A DNA stretch of 64,000 nt from Roseateles chitinivorans (lineage in GTDB: Bacteria > Pseudomonadota > Gammaproteobacteria > Burkholderiales > Burkholderiaceae_C), in assembly GCF_002761755.1 (NCBI RefSeq), contig NZ_PEOG01000021.1, forward strand, positions 1-64,000, given 5' to 3'. Shown one piece after another: positions 50,937 through 60,933 of this stretch (its first letter is position 1; each line of letters opens with the position of its first letter). The position numbers and the translations under genes were made by a program. The notes under the pieces are model-generated. The model saw only the letters and a program-made list of their open reading frames with translations. It ran no database searches and was not told where the DNA came from.

Positions 50937-51238
50937 TTCCCGGCGAACTGCTGACCGACGCCGGCGAGCTGGAGCTCAATCCCGGCCGCCGCACGCTGGT
51001 ACTCACGGTGGTCAACGCCGCGGACCGCCCGATCCAGGTCGGCTCGCATTACCACTTCGCCGAGACCAACGCCGCCTTGAGCTTCGACCGCGAGGCCGCG
51101 CGCGGCATGCGCCTGAACATCGCGTCCGGCACCGCCGTGCGCTTCGAGCCCGGCCAGCAACGCACCGTCGAGCTGGTCGACATCGCCGGACTGCGGGAGA
51201 TCTGGGGATTCCGCGGCCTGATCCAGGGAGCGCTGTGA
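50933..51238 (+). CDS. ureB: Urease subunit beta
   Basis: A 101-residue Ure[47 protein letters not shown], then [36 protein letters not shown]. Length and motifs are standard. Start and stop overlap with ureJ (ATGA) and ureC (TGATG), so the three are translationally coupled. Confidence 0.96.
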   Translation: MIPGELLTDAGELELNPGRRTLVLTVVNAADRPIQVGSHYHFAETNAALSFDREAARGMRLNIASGTAVRFEPGQQRTVELVDIAGLREIWGFRGLIQGAL

Positions 51239-52956
51239 TGGCCCGCATCGGCAAACGCGCCTATGCCGAGATGTTCGGCCCGACCGTCGGTGATCGCGTC
51301 CGCCTCGCCGACACGGCCCTCGTCGTCGAGGTCGAGGATGACCTGACGCTGCGCGCCGGCGGCTACGGCGAGGAAGTGAAGTTCGGCGGTGGCAAGACCA
51401 TCCGCGACGGCATGGCGCAGTCGCAGCGCACGCGGGCGCAGGGCGCCGTCGACACGGTGCTGACCAATGCGCTGATCCTGGACCACTGGGGCATCGTCAA
51501 GGCCGACATCGGCCTGAAGGACCACCGCATCGTCGCCATCGGCAAGGCCGGCAATCCGGACACGCAACCGGGCGTCGACATCGTCATCGGCCCCGGCACC
51601 GAGGTCATCGCCTGCGAGGGCGCCATCGTCACCGCCGGCGCGATCGACTCCCACATCCACTTCATCTGCCCGCAACAGATCGAGGAGGCGCTCGCCAGCG
51701 GGGTGACGACGATGCTGGGCGGCGGCACCGGGCCGGCGACCGGCACCTTCGCCACCACCTGCACGCCGGGTCCCTGGCACATCGAGCGGATGCTGCAGGC
51801 GGCCGATGCTTTCCCGATGAACCTGGGCTTCCTCGGCAAGGGCAACGCGAGCCGGCCCGAGGCGCTGGTCGAGCAGATCGAGGCCGGCGCGATCGGCCTG
51901 AAGCTGCACGAGGACTGGGGCACGACGCCGGCGGCGATCTCCAACTGCCTGGATGTGGCCGAAGCCACCGACACGCAGGTCGCCATCCACACCGACACTC
52001 TCAACGAGAGCGGCTTCGTCGAGGACACGGTCGCTGCCTTCAAGGGCCGCACGATCCACACCTTCCACACCGAAGGCGCCGGCGGCGGCCATGCCCCGGA
52101 CATCCTCAAGGTGGTGGGCGAGGCCAACGTGCTGCCCAGCTCGACCAACCCGACGCGGCCGTACACGATCAACACGCTCGACGAGCACGTCGACATGCTG
52201 ATGGTCTGCCATCACCTGGACCCGGCGATCGCCGAGGACCTGGCCTTCGCCGAGAGCCGCATCCGCAAGGAGACCATCGCGGCGGAGGACATCCTGCACG
52301 ACCTGGGCGCGATCAGCATGTTCAGCTCGGACTCGCAGGCGATGGGGCGCGTCGGCGAAGTGATCCTGCGCTGCTGGCAGACCGCCCACAAGATGAAGCA
52401 GCAGCGCGGCGCGCTGCCTGGCGACACCGAGCGCCACGACAACGCCCGGGTGAAGCGCTATGTCGCCAAGCTCGCCATCAACCCGGCGATCGCGCATGGC
52501 ATCAGCCATGAGGTCGGCAGCATCGAGGTCGGCAAGTGGGCCGACCTGGTGATCTGGAAGCCCGCCTTCTTCGGCGTGAAGCCGTCGCTGATCCTGAAGG
52601 GCGGTGTCATCGCGATGGCCGCGATGGGCGATCCGAATGCCTCGATCCCGACGCCGCAGCCGGTGCATTACCGGCCGATGTTCGGCAGCTTCGGCGGCTC
52701 GCTGGCGCGGGCTTCGCTGAGCTTCGTGTCGCAGGCGGCGATCGCGGCGGGCGCGCCGGGCCGCTACCGGCTGGCCAAGACCGCGGTGGCGGTGAAGGGC
52801 ATCCGCGGCGTGGGCAAGAAGGACATGGTCCACAATGCCTACGCCCCGCGGATGGAGATCGATCCCCAGACCTACGCGGTGCGCGCCGACGGCCTGCTGC
52901 TGCACTGCGAGCCCGCCTCGGTGCTTCCGATGGCGCAGCGCTACTTCCTGTTCTGA
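51238..52956 (+). CDS. ureC: Urease subunit alpha (catalytic)
   Basis: A 572-residue catalytic subunit. The nickel ligands expected for the family are visible: His139 and His141 ([10 protein letters not shown]), carbamylated Lys222 (GLKLHEDWG), His251 (IHTDTLNE), His277 ([10 protein letters not shown]) and Asp365 ([10 protein letters not shown]), plus the mobile-flap region MVCHHLD. It hydrolyses urea to ammonia and carbamate. A GTG three bases earlier (51235) is an alternative start; the ATG at 51238 overlaps the ureB stop. All active-site residues look intact. Confidence 0.97.
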   Translation: MARIGKRAYAEMFGPTVGDRVRLADTALVVEVEDDLTLRAGGYGEEVKFGGGKTIRDGMAQSQRTRAQGAVDTVLTNALILDHWGIVKADIGLKDHRIVAIGKAGNPDTQPGVDIVIGPGTEVIACEGAIVTAGAIDSHIHFICPQQIEEALASGVTTMLGGGTGPATGTFATTCTPGPWHIERMLQAADAFPMNLGFLGKGNASRPEALVEQIEAGAIGLKLHEDWGTTPAAISNCLDVAEATDTQVAIHTDTLNESGFVEDTVAAFKGRTIHTFHTEGAGGGHAPDILKVVGEANVLPSSTNPTRPYTINTLDEHVDMLMVCHHLDPAIAEDLAFAESRIRKETIAAEDILHDLGAISMFSSDSQAMGRVGEVILRCWQTAHKMKQQRGALPGDTERHDNARVKRYVAKLAINPAIAHGISHEVGSIEVGKWADLVIWKPAFFGVKPSLILKGGVIAMAAMGDPNASIPTPQPVHYRPMFGSFGGSLARASLSFVSQAAIAAGAPGRYRLAKTAVAVKGIRGVGKKDMVHNAYAPRMEIDPQTYAVRADGLLLHCEPASVLPMAQRYFLF

Positions 52957-53676
52957 ATGATCCAAGTCTCCAAACTGCTCGCGCGCGGCGCGGGCCTGGC
53001 GCCGGTGCTGCTCAAGCGCGCCGCCTCCGTCACGCTCGACTGGGACACGCGCCAGAAGAGCCGGTTCCAGGCGACCGACAGCCAGGGCCGCGAGCTGGGG
53101 GTCTTCCTGCCGCGCGGCACCGCGGTGCGCGGAGGCGACGTGCTGGTGGCCGAAGACGGCTCGCTGGTGCGCGTGATCGCGGCGCCGCAGCCGCTGCTGC
53201 GCATCACCGCCTGCGCGACGCACGGATCGCCGTTCGATCTGGTCCGCGCGGCCTATCACCTCGGCAATCGCCATGTGCAGATCGAGCTCCAGCCCGATCA
53301 CCTCAAGATCGAGCCCGACCATGTGCTCGCCGACATGCTGCGCGCGATGCACCTGATCGTGACCGAGGTCGAGGAGGGCTTCGAGCCCGAGGGCGGCGCG
53401 TACAGCGCGGGCGGTCATGGACACGCGCATGGCCACCACCATGAGCACGACCATGAGCACGACCATGCCCATGCCCATGGCCACGGCCATGATCATTCGC
53501 GCGACCAGGCCCGCTCGCAGGTCTCCGCGCCGGCGGCGGTCGGCCGCAAGACCATGGCGATCCAGGCCGCGCCGGCACCGCATGTCCACGGGCCGGGTTG
53601 CGGCCATGACCACTCCCATGACCACGAATCCGGTCACTCGCATTCCCACGCCCACGGCCACAAGCACGACCACTGA
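52957..53676 (+). CDS. ureE: Urease accessory protein UreE with two His-rich segments
   Basis: A 239-residue nickel metallochaperone. Residues 1-145 form the UreE core (TLDWDTRQKSRFQATDSQGRELGVFLPRGTAVRGGDVL; AYHLGNRHVQIELQPDHLKIEPDHVL, with the metal-binding HxQ/HxH region). The C-terminus has two His-rich blocks, 15 histidines in the first (beginning GHGHAHGHHHEHDH) and 13 in the second (ending [11 protein letters not shown]), split by a Gln/Ala-rich spacer. This is longer than the usual single tail and suggests nickel storage. The start codon directly follows the ureC stop. ureF begins inside the second His block. Confidence 0.95.
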   Translation: MIQVSKLLARGAGLAPVLLKRAASVTLDWDTRQKSRFQATDSQGRELGVFLPRGTAVRGGDVLVAEDGSLVRVIAAPQPLLRITACATHGSPFDLVRAAYHLGNRHVQIELQPDHLKIEPDHVLADMLRAMHLIVTEVEEGFEPEGGAYSAGGHGHAHGHHHEHDHEHDHAHAHGHGHDHSRDQARSQVSAPAAVGRKTMAIQAAPAPHVHGPGCGHDHSHDHESGHSHSHAHGHKHDH

Positions 53677-54357
53677 TCCGGTCCCGCCGCTGCTGCGGCT
53701 GGTCTGGCTCGCGTCGCCGGCGCTGCCGATCGGGGCGTTCTCCTACTCGGAGGGGCTGGAGGCGGCGGTCGAGCAGGGCCGGGTTCACGACGATGCGAGC
53801 GCCGGCGAGTGGCTGAGCCAGCAACTGCGGCTGCTCGCGCGCGGTGACCTCGCGGCGATCGCGCAGGGCGTCGCCGCCTGGCGGGCTGGCGACGCCTCCA
53901 CGCTGCGCGAGCTGGCCCGCTGGCTGCGGATGACACGCGACGGGGCCGAGGCGCGGCTGCAGTCCGAGCAGATGGGCCAGTCGCTGCTCGTCTGGTTGCG
54001 CGGCCAGCCGATGGCCACCCCGGCGCAGCTGGCGCTGCTGGTCGACTGCGGCGAAGGCAGGCCCGTCCACCATGCCTTCGTCATGGCGCTCGCGTTGTCG
54101 ACGATCGACGTGCCCGTCGAGCAGGCGCTGCAGGCGCAGGCCTTCGGCTGGGCCGAGAACCAGGTCCAGGCCGCGCTGAAAGCCGTGCCGCTGGGCCAGA
54201 CGGCCGGCCAGCGCGTGTTGACGCGCCTGGCGGCCGAGATCCCCGTCGCGGTGGCCGAGGCCATCGCCACGCCGCCCGCGCGGCGCCAGCTCTTCGCGCC
54301 GATGCTGTCCATCCTCGCGGCGCGCCACGAAACCCAATATTCCCGACTGTTCCGATC

Positions 54358-54361
<4 letters not shown>
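53618..54361 (+). CDS. ureF: Urease accessory protein UreF
   Basis: A 247-residue all-helical urease chaperone. [34 protein letters not shown] is the UreF signature, followed by [25 protein letters not shown] near the C-terminus. It bridges UreD and UreG. The start is ambiguous: in-frame ATGs at 53606 and 53618 both lie inside the His-rich end of ureE, giving a 59-71-base overlap, and the first 26 residues (Thr/Pro-rich) are only the second reading of that DNA. No Shine-Dalgarno sequence is evident, so coupling to ureE is likely. Confidence 0.92.
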
Positions 54362-55026
<665 letters not shown>

Positions 55027-55178
55027 TGCGCTGATGCGCCAAGGCGATGCGGCCGCGCCGGTCCGTCCGGAGGGCGCGGCGCCTCGCCCGGCATCGAATT
55101 CCACGTCCGCATCCGGCCAGACATCGCGCGGGCGCAGCGGAAGACTCCGGTCTCATCACCACGACCGGAGCTCCCGCG

Positions 55179-55961
55179 ATGCATGCCCCTCTCCATCCCT
55201 TCCAACTGACCGGCCAGGTCGCGCTCATCACTGGCGCCAGCAGCGGCATCGGCCGCGCGACCGCCCGGCTGTTCGCCGGTGCCGGCGCGGCCGTCGTCGT
55301 CGGCGCGCGGCGCCGGACGGAACTCGACACGCTGGTCGCGGAGATCGAGGCGTCCGGCGGCCACGCCGCCGCGCTGGCCGGCGACGTGCGCGACGAGTCC
55401 TATGCGCAGGCGCTGGTCGCGCTGGCGCGCTCGCGTTTCGGCGGGCTGGACATCGCCTTCAACAATGCAGGCACGCTCGGAGCGCTCGGGCCGACGCCGG
55501 AGGTCTCGATCGACGACTGGCGCGAGGCGGTCGACGTCAACCTGACCGGCGCCTTCCTCGGCGCGAAGCACCAGTTGCCGGCCCTGCGCGAGCGGGGCGG
55601 CGGCGCGCTCATCTTCACTTCGACCTTCGTCGGCCACACCGCCGGCTTCCCGGGCACTGCCTGCTACGCGGCGAGCAAGTCCGGCCTGATCGGGCTGACA
55701 CAGGCCCTGGCCGTCGAGGTGGCGGCGGACGGCATCCGTGTCAACGCGCTGCTGCCCGGCGGCACGGACACGCCCTTGGCGCATGCGATGAACGGCACGC
55801 CGGAGCAGATGGCGGCCGTCGCCGCGCTGCATGCGCTCGGCCGCATCGCTCAGCCGGAGGAGCTCGCCCGCGCGGCGCTGTTCCTCGCATCGCCGGCGTC
55901 CTCCTTCATGACCGGCGCCGCGATGCTGGTCGACGGCGGTGTGTCGATCCGCAAGGTCTGA
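55179..55961 (+). CDS. SDR-family oxidoreductase
   Basis: A 260-residue classical short-chain dehydrogenase. The cofactor motif is LITGASSGIGRATARLF, NNAG is at the expected place, and the catalytic set is Ser in FTSTFVG with YAASK (Tyr-x-x-x-Lys). It ends with the usual GAAMLVDGG. Arg residues after the first beta-alpha unit (VVVGARRRTEL) favour NADP(H). The substrate is unknown. It is 152 bases after ureG on the same strand. CCGGAG lies 9 bases before the ATG. Confidence 0.88.
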   Translation: MHAPLHPFQLTGQVALITGASSGIGRATARLFAGAGAAVVVGARRRTELDTLVAEIEASGGHAAALAGDVRDESYAQALVALARSRFGGLDIAFNNAGTLGALGPTPEVSIDDWREAVDVNLTGAFLGAKHQLPALRERGGGALIFTSTFVGHTAGFPGTACYAASKSGLIGLTQALAVEVAADGIRVNALLPGGTDTPLAHAMNGTPEQMAAVAALHALGRIAQPEELARAALFLASPASSFMTGAAMLVDGGVSIRKV

Positions 55962-55993
55962 TCGCCGCGTGCGCTCGCAGCCTGGCCAGTGAC

Positions 55994-56027
55994 AAAAAAG
56001 CCGCCGCTCGCGATCGCGGGCGGCGGC
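55994..56027 (-). terminator. Rho-independent terminator of the tctBA transcript
   Basis: On the minus strand a GC hairpin (56027 to 56000, arms GCCGCCGC and GCGGCGGC around CCGCGATCGCGA) is followed by six T (55999-55994), 58 bases after the tctA stop codon. It faces the convergent SDR gene. Confidence 0.85.
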
Positions 56028-56084
56028 CGAAGGGGACCGAGCCGGGCTCGCACCCACCCGAGGGCCGAGCCGATGGGGGTGGAC

Positions 56085-57644
56085 TCAGGCCACCTGCGGC
56101 GTCACCCCGCCGCCGTCCTTGCCCTGGGCGTCGTCGTCGTCATGCCCGCGCGCCGCGGGCTTGGCGCCCTTGCGATTGGCCAGGAGAAAGGCGATGAACT
56201 GCCAGGCGATGAAGACCGCGATGATGCCCAGCAGCGTCGCGCTGATCGGGCGCTGCACGAAGACATCGAAATGGCCGCGGCTGATCAGCATCGCCCGCCG
56301 GAAGTTCTCCTCCAGCATCGGGCCGAGGATGAAGCCCAGCATCAATGGCGCCGGGTCCATGTCCAGCCGCATGAAGATGTAGCCGGCCAGGCCGAAGGCC
56401 GCGGTGACGAAGATGTCGTCCAGGTTGTTGTTGACGCTGAAGGTGCCGATGCAGCAGAAGAACAGGATCGACGGGAACAGCACGTTGTACGGGATCTTGA
56501 AGACCGACAGCCAGTAGCGCACCAGCGGCACGTTCAGCACGACCAGGAACACGTTGCCCACCCACATCGAGGCGACCAGGCCCCAGAAGATGTCGGGGTG
56601 CCCGCCGATCATGTTGGGCCCCGGCTGGATGCCCTTGATGATGAACGCGGCCATCATCAGCGCCATCACCGGGTTCTCCGGAATGCCGATGCTCATCAGC
56701 GGGATGAAGCTGGTGCGCGCCGCCGATTCGTCCGCCGCGGCCTGGCCGGCCACGCCTTCGATGGCGCCGTCGCCGATCTCATGGCGGTACTTGCTGACCT
56801 TCTTGTCCACCGCATAGGCGGCGAACTGAGCGATCGTCGGACCGCCGCCGGGCAGGATGCCCAGCACCGATCCCACGATCGAGCCGCGCAGCGCGCTCGG
56901 GATGATCCGCTTGAACTCGGGCCAGGTCGGCATCAGGTGGATCTTGCCGTTGAAGGGGGTGCGCTCGTTCTTCGCGTCCAGGTTCTTGGAGATCTCGGCG
57001 ATGCCGAAGCAGCCCAGCGCGATGCTGACCAGGCCGACGCCTTCGGCCAGGAAGGGCATGTCGAAGGTGTAGCGCTCCATGCCGGAGTTGACGTCGGTGC
57101 CGATCTGGCCGAACAGCACGCCGATCAGGCACATCGCCAGGCCATTGAGCAGGCTGCCCGTGGTCACGAAGCTCACGCACAGGAAGCCCAGCAGCATCAG
57201 CGCGCAATAGTCGGCCGGACCGAAGAGGAAGGCCACTTCGCCCAGCGTCGGTGCCAGGCAGGCCAGCACGACGATCGCGACCGTGCCGCCGATGAAGCTC
57301 GAGATGCCCGCGGTGAAGAGCGCCAGGCCCGTCTTCCCCTTCAAGGTCATCTGGTAGCCGTCGATGCAGGCCACGATGGAGCTCGCATGCGGGATCTTCA
57401 TCGTGATCGCGCTGACGCTGTCACCGTACTGCGCGCCGTAGTAGATGCCGGCGAGCATGATCAGCGCGCCGTTGACCGGGATCGAATAGGTCAGCGGCAG
57501 CAGCACGCTGATCGTGGCCAGCGGGCCCAGGCCGGGCAGCAGGCCGACGAGCGTGCCCACGACGCAGCCGATCGCGCAGAACATCAGGTTCTGCCAGGTC
57601 AGCGCGTGCTCGAAGCCGAAGGCGAGGTTGTGGAGGATGTCCAT
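56085..57644 (-). CDS. tctA: Tripartite tricarboxylate transporter TctA-family large permease
   Basis: A 519-residue inner-membrane protein of about twelve helices. It has the duplicated TctA motif region: GTLVGLLPGLGPLATISVLLPLTYSIPVNGALIMLAGIYYGAQYGDSVSAITMKIPHA and SVLGILPGGGPTIAQFAAYAVDKKVSK. It pairs with the small TctB subunit encoded 10 bases upstream and with a TctC/Bug receptor. No receptor gene is adjacent; the only one in the window is at 30224-31222. The transported carboxylate is unknown. Confidence 0.92.
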   Translation of the reverse strand: MDILHNLAFGFEHALTWQNLMFCAIGCVVGTLVGLLPGLGPLATISVLLPLTYSIPVNGALIMLAGIYYGAQYGDSVSAITMKIPHASSIVACIDGYQMTLKGKTGLALFTAGISSFIGGTVAIVVLACLAPTLGEVAFLFGPADYCALMLLGFLCVSFVTTGSLLNGLAMCLIGVLFGQIGTDVNSGMERYTFDMPFLAEGVGLVSIALGCFGIAEISKNLDAKNERTPFNGKIHLMPTWPEFKRIIPSALRGSIVGSVLGILPGGGPTIAQFAAYAVDKKVSKYRHEIGDGAIEGVAGQAAADESAARTSFIPLMSIGIPENPVMALMMAAFIIKGIQPGPNMIGGHPDIFWGLVASMWVGNVFLVVLNVPLVRYWLSVFKIPYNVLFPSILFFCCIGTFSVNNNLDDIFVTAAFGLAGYIFMRLDMDPAPLMLGFILGPMLEENFRRAMLISRGHFDVFVQRPISATLLGIIAVFIAWQFIAFLLANRKGAKPAARGHDDDDAQGKDGGGVTPQVA

Positions 57645-57654
57645 GGCCGGGTCC

Positions 57655-58080
57655 TTAGAGCAGCGGCAGGTTGAGGCCGAGGAACTTCTGGAAGATGAAG
57701 GCGATCGCCAGCAGGCCGACCGAGATCACCAGGTTGCGCTTCCACGAATAGTTGCTGCCCGCGGCGGTGGCGATGAACACCATGACCACGATGCCGGCCG
57801 ACATGTTGAGGAAGCGCGAGACCAGCGAGAAGGCGCACAGCGCCGCCAGGATCAGGCCGATGTTCCGGACCTTGAAGTCCAGGCCGGGGCCGCCCGCGAC
57901 GACGCCGCGCACGATGGTGGCCAGCGCCACCAGGCCCAGCAGGATGCTGATCATCAGCGGGAACAGGCCGGGACCGGCATGGTCCATGCGGCCGATGGGA
58001 TAACGCAGCGCGCCCAGTCCGAAGAACAGGGCCACCGCGGCGAGGAACAAGCCTCTCGCAAGCGATCGATTGAGGGTCAT
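57655..58080 (-). CDS. tctB: Tripartite tricarboxylate transporter TctB-family small subunit
   Basis: A 141-residue membrane protein with four hydrophobic segments, including LARGLFLAAVALFFGLGALRYPIGRMDHAGPGLFPLMISILLGLVAL, the TctB start with its conserved GPGxFP. The ATG at 58080 is used; a GTG at 58089 is possible. It forms the operon tctBA; the 195-base gap up to the chemoreceptor gene holds its promoter but no clear boxes. Confidence 0.9.
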   Translation of the reverse strand: MTLNRSLARGLFLAAVALFFGLGALRYPIGRMDHAGPGLFPLMISILLGLVALATIVRGVVAGGPGLDFKVRNIGLILAALCAFSLVSRFLNMSAGIVVMVFIATAAGSNYSWKRNLVISVGLLAIAFIFQKFLGLNLPLL

Positions 58081-58275
58081 GAGACACACCGGGAGGTCCG
58101 AGATGTGCCCATGGTTCCGATCGAGGCGGCCCGTGTCGTACGCGTTTCTGCGCAGCGACCGGCCTTCGACGGGGTCCCGACAGGTTCAGGACAGCTTCAA
58201 GTTAAGACCGCGTTGGATCGGCGTTTCCTGCGCGTTCCGGCGCCGTCGACGGCGGGTCGGAATGTCGTTGCGGCG

Positions 58276-59721
58276 TCACGCGGGATAGCCCTCGCTGCGG
58301 CCCAGGTCGAAGGCGCCGACGACGCGGTTGAGCTGGCTGGCGTGGTCGTCGAGCGTCGTCGCGGCGGACGCCGACTCGACCACCAGGGCGGCGTTGCGCT
58401 GGGTCATCTCGTCGAGCTGCGTGACCGCGGCATCGATGCGGCCAAAGTCGCGCCGCTGCTCGCCGGCGGCATCGGCGATGTCGTTGATCAGCGCGGCCAC
58501 GCGCTGCACCGAGGTCACGATGTCGCCCATGGTGCGGCCCGCCTCCTGCACCAGCGTCGCGCCGCTGCCCACCTGCTCGGTGGAGGCGCCGATCAGGGTC
58601 TTGATCTCCTTGGCCGCCTGCGCGGAGCGCTGCGCGAGCGTGCGCACCTCCGCCGCCACCACCGCGAAGCCGCGGCCCTGTTCACCGGCGCGTGCGGCCT
58701 CGACTGCCGCGTTCAGCGCCAGGATGTTGGTCTGGAAGGCCAGGCCGTCGATGACGCCGATGATGTCGGCGATCCGGCCGGAGGCGCGATGGATCTCCTC
58801 CATCGTCGACACGACGCGGGTGACCGCGCTGCCGCCGGCATCGGCGACCCGCATCGCCTGGTCGGACAGCTCGCGGGCCTGCTGTGCGGCCTCGGCGGTG
58901 TGACGCACCGTCGCGGCGAGTTGCTGCACCGAGGCAGCGGTCTCCTGCAGGCTGGCCGCCGCCTGCTCGGTGCGGCCCGAGAGGTCGGTGTTGCCCGCGG
59001 CGATCTGCGTCGAGGCGCTGCCGATGTGCTGCGCCGCTTCCCGCACCCGCGCCATCGCCGCGTTCAGGCGCTGCAGCGAGTCCTTGATCTTGAGGCCGGC
59101 CGGCGTGCTCGCCTTCACATGGGCGACGTCGAGCGCGAGGCGATCGTCGCGGCTGCCCAGCGCGCGGACCAGGTCATGCAGCTCCAGCCCTTCCTTGGTG
59201 TTGCGCCGCATGTGGGCGGCCATCACCAGCTCGATGCCGGTCTGGGCGACGACATAGGCGGCGTGCAGCAGGATGCGGCCGAAGTCGGGCTCGCTCAGGC
59301 AGTAGGTCCCGAAGCCGGCGGCGAGCAGGCGATCGAAAAGCAGATGGTGCACGGCGAACAGCGCCGCGCCCAGCAGCAGCACCTTCCAGTCGCGGTACAT
59401 CAGCAGGTAGGCCAGCGTGACGAAGACGCCGAAGTGCAGCTCCACCATGCCGCCGCCCAGATGGATGTGCAGCATCACCATCAGCGCCTGCGCGGTGGTG
59501 AGCGTCATGCGGGTGGCGGTGGCGCCCGGCGCCGCCGCGTAGGCCAGACCGGCGATGGCCAGCAGCGCGGTGCCGAGGCCCGTCGCCAGCCCGAACTGCG
59601 CATAACGCCAGCCCAGCCCCAGCGCGAGCAGCCAGCTGACCGCCAGGATCAGCAGCATCGCGCGATCGCAGGCAGCGTAGATCTTGCGGAAACCGGTCAG
59701 TCCGGCAGGATGTCCCATCAT
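58276..59721 (-). CDS. Methyl-accepting chemotaxis protein with membrane-embedded His-rich sensor
   Basis: A 481-residue chemoreceptor. The N-terminal 200 residues contain about six hydrophobic helices without a periplasmic domain. They carry histidines in [30 protein letters not shown] and LLHAAYVV that could bind a metal or haem. The cytoplasmic part has the MCP hairpin tip [36 protein letters not shown], which docks CheA/CheW. There is no obvious HAMP. The ATG at 59721 (with ATG 59718) follows GGGAGAGCA. The ligand is unknown; the neighbouring tctBA suggests organic acids, but only by position. Confidence 0.87.
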   Translation of the reverse strand: MMGHPAGLTGFRKIYAACDRAMLLILAVSWLLALGLGWRYAQFGLATGLGTALLAIAGLAYAAAPGATATRMTLTTAQALMVMLHIHLGGGMVELHFGVFVTLAYLLMYRDWKVLLLGAALFAVHHLLFDRLLAAGFGTYCLSEPDFGRILLHAAYVVAQTGIELVMAAHMRRNTKEGLELHDLVRALGSRDDRLALDVAHVKASTPAGLKIKDSLQRLNAAMARVREAAQHIGSASTQIAAGNTDLSGRTEQAAASLQETAASVQQLAATVRHTAEAAQQARELSDQAMRVADAGGSAVTRVVSTMEEIHRASGRIADIIGVIDGLAFQTNILALNAAVEAARAGEQGRGFAVVAAEVRTLAQRSAQAAKEIKTLIGASTEQVGSGATLVQEAGRTMGDIVTSVQRVAALINDIADAAGEQRRDFGRIDAAVTQLDEMTQRNAALVVESASAATTLDDHASQLNRVVGAFDLGRSEGYPA

Positions 59722-59857
59722 TGCTCTCCCTCGAGGCGTGGCGGCGGTTTCTCTCGGGATGACGACCGCTCTGACCACGCGGTCGCATGTTCGTTTCAGG
59801 ATGTGTCAGCGGGCTTGGTGGAAACGCCGAGACGCCACAGGTCCCGCGCGACGGAAT

Positions 59858-60844
59858 TCACGACAGGGTCGCGCCCGTGTCCGTGCCCGTGCCCGTGCCC
59901 GTGCCCGTGCCCGTGCCCGTGCCCGTGCCGCTCCCCGCCTTGGCGCGCGGGCCCGCGATCGCAAACACCTGCTCGCGCAGCCAGCGCTGGGCCGCATGGC
60001 CGTGGTTGCGCTCATGCCAGACCATGGCGATGTCGAAGCCGTCGATCGGCAGCGGCGGCGGCAGCACCTGCAGGCCGGCGGCCTGGCCCTTGACCAGGCG
60101 CTCGGGCACCAGGGCGACCAGGTCGGAGCGGCCGACGATGCCGGGCACGAAAAGGAAGGACGCCGCCGAGAGCACGACCTGGCGCGTCAGGCCCAGGCCG
60201 GCGAGCGCCTGGTCCACCGGCGTGCTGAATGCGCCGCCCGCTGGCGAGACGACGATCTGCTCCAGCTTCGCGAAGGCCTTGGCGGTGAGCCGGCCGGTGA
60301 CGGCGGGATGGCCGCGCCGCGCGATGAGGACGTAGCGCTCATGGAACAGCGGGCGCAGCCGCAGGCTGTCCGCCGCCTCGATCGGCTGCATCAGGCCCAG
60401 GTCGACATCGCCGCGCGCCATCTGGGCGGCGTGCTGGTGCGGATCCAGATGCCGGACGGCGATCCGCACGCCGGGCGCCTCGCGTCGCAGCCGCAGCACC
60501 AGCGGCCGCAGCACCGACGCCTGCAGGTAGTCCGAGGCGGCGATCGTCACCGTCAGCTCGGCGCTGCCCGGGTCGAAGTGCAGATGCGAGGTCGCGACCC
60601 CGCGGACCTGGTCCAGCGCCAGACGCAGCGGCTCGAACAGTGACAGCGCCTTGGCGGTCGGCGTCATGCCGCGCTGCGCCGGCAGCAGCAGCGGGTCGTC
60701 GAAGACGTCGCGCAGGCGGCTGAGCTGGGCGCTGACCGCCGGCTGGCTGAGGCCCAGGCGGGTGGCGGCCTTGGTGACATTGCGCTCGGTCAGCAGCGCC
60801 TCGAGCGTCACGAGCAGGTTGAGGTCGAGCCGGCTGGTATCCAT
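59858..60844 (-). CDS. LysR-family regulator with (Gly-Thr)n C-terminal tail
   Basis: A 328-residue LTTR. The HTH is at residues 3-63 (LDLNLLVTLEALLTERNVTKAATRLGLSQPAVSAQLSRLRDVFDD) and the effector domain spans about 90-300, resembling NodD/LinR-type regulators. The C-terminus is unusual: AKAGSG is followed by a run of Gly-Thr dipeptides encoded by a hexanucleotide microsatellite, ending DTGATLS. It is divergent, by 89 bases, from an NAD(P)H:quinone reductase-like gene it probably controls. An ATC-N9-GAT box overlaps its start codon. Start set by LTTR alignment; 60901 is rejected. Confidence 0.88.
   Translation of the reverse strand: MDTSRLDLNLLVTLEALLTERNVTKAATRLGLSQPAVSAQLSRLRDVFDDPLLLPAQRGMTPTAKALSLFEPLRLALDQVRGVATSHLHFDPGSAELTVTIAASDYLQASVLRPLVLRLRREAPGVRIAVRHLDPHQHAAQMARGDVDLGLMQPIEAADSLRLRPLFHERYVLIARRGHPAVTGRLTAKAFAKLEQIVVSPAGGAFSTPVDQALAGLGLTRQVVLSAASFLFVPGIVGRSDLVALVPERLVKGQAAGLQVLPPPLPIDGFDIAMVWHERNHGHAAQRWLREQVFAIAGPRAKAGSGTGTGTGTGTGTGTGTDTGATLS
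59876..59929 (-). repeat. Hexanucleotide microsatellite in the LysR gene
   Basis: Eight perfect CGTGCC units (59882-59929) plus one CGTGTC (59876-59881) on the plus strand read as Gly-Thr repeats on the minus strand. Slippage would keep the frame and change only the tail length. Confidence 0.92.
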
Positions 60845-60854
60845 GCGATGGATA
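60838..60854. promoter_or_regulatory. LysR-type binding box overlapping the LysR start codon
   Basis: TATCCAT-GCG-ATGGATA is a perfect 7-bp inverted repeat and contains the LTTR core ATC-N9-GAT. The first arm includes the start codon of the regulator (60842-60844), so binding would repress its own gene and could activate the divergent quinone-reductase gene whose ATG is 80 bases away. Confidence 0.6.
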
Positions 60855-60933
60855 GTAGGGTAGAGAAGACATGATTTCACGGATGGCGATGCAGTCGCCA
60901 CACTGCGCTCATTCCTGATTTCCGGAGCCCGAC

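Noticed and set aside
53417..53617. N-terminal extension of UreF rich in Met and Thr
   Set aside because: This stretch is the alternate frame of the UreE histidine-rich tail; family similarity begins only near [15 protein letters not shown].
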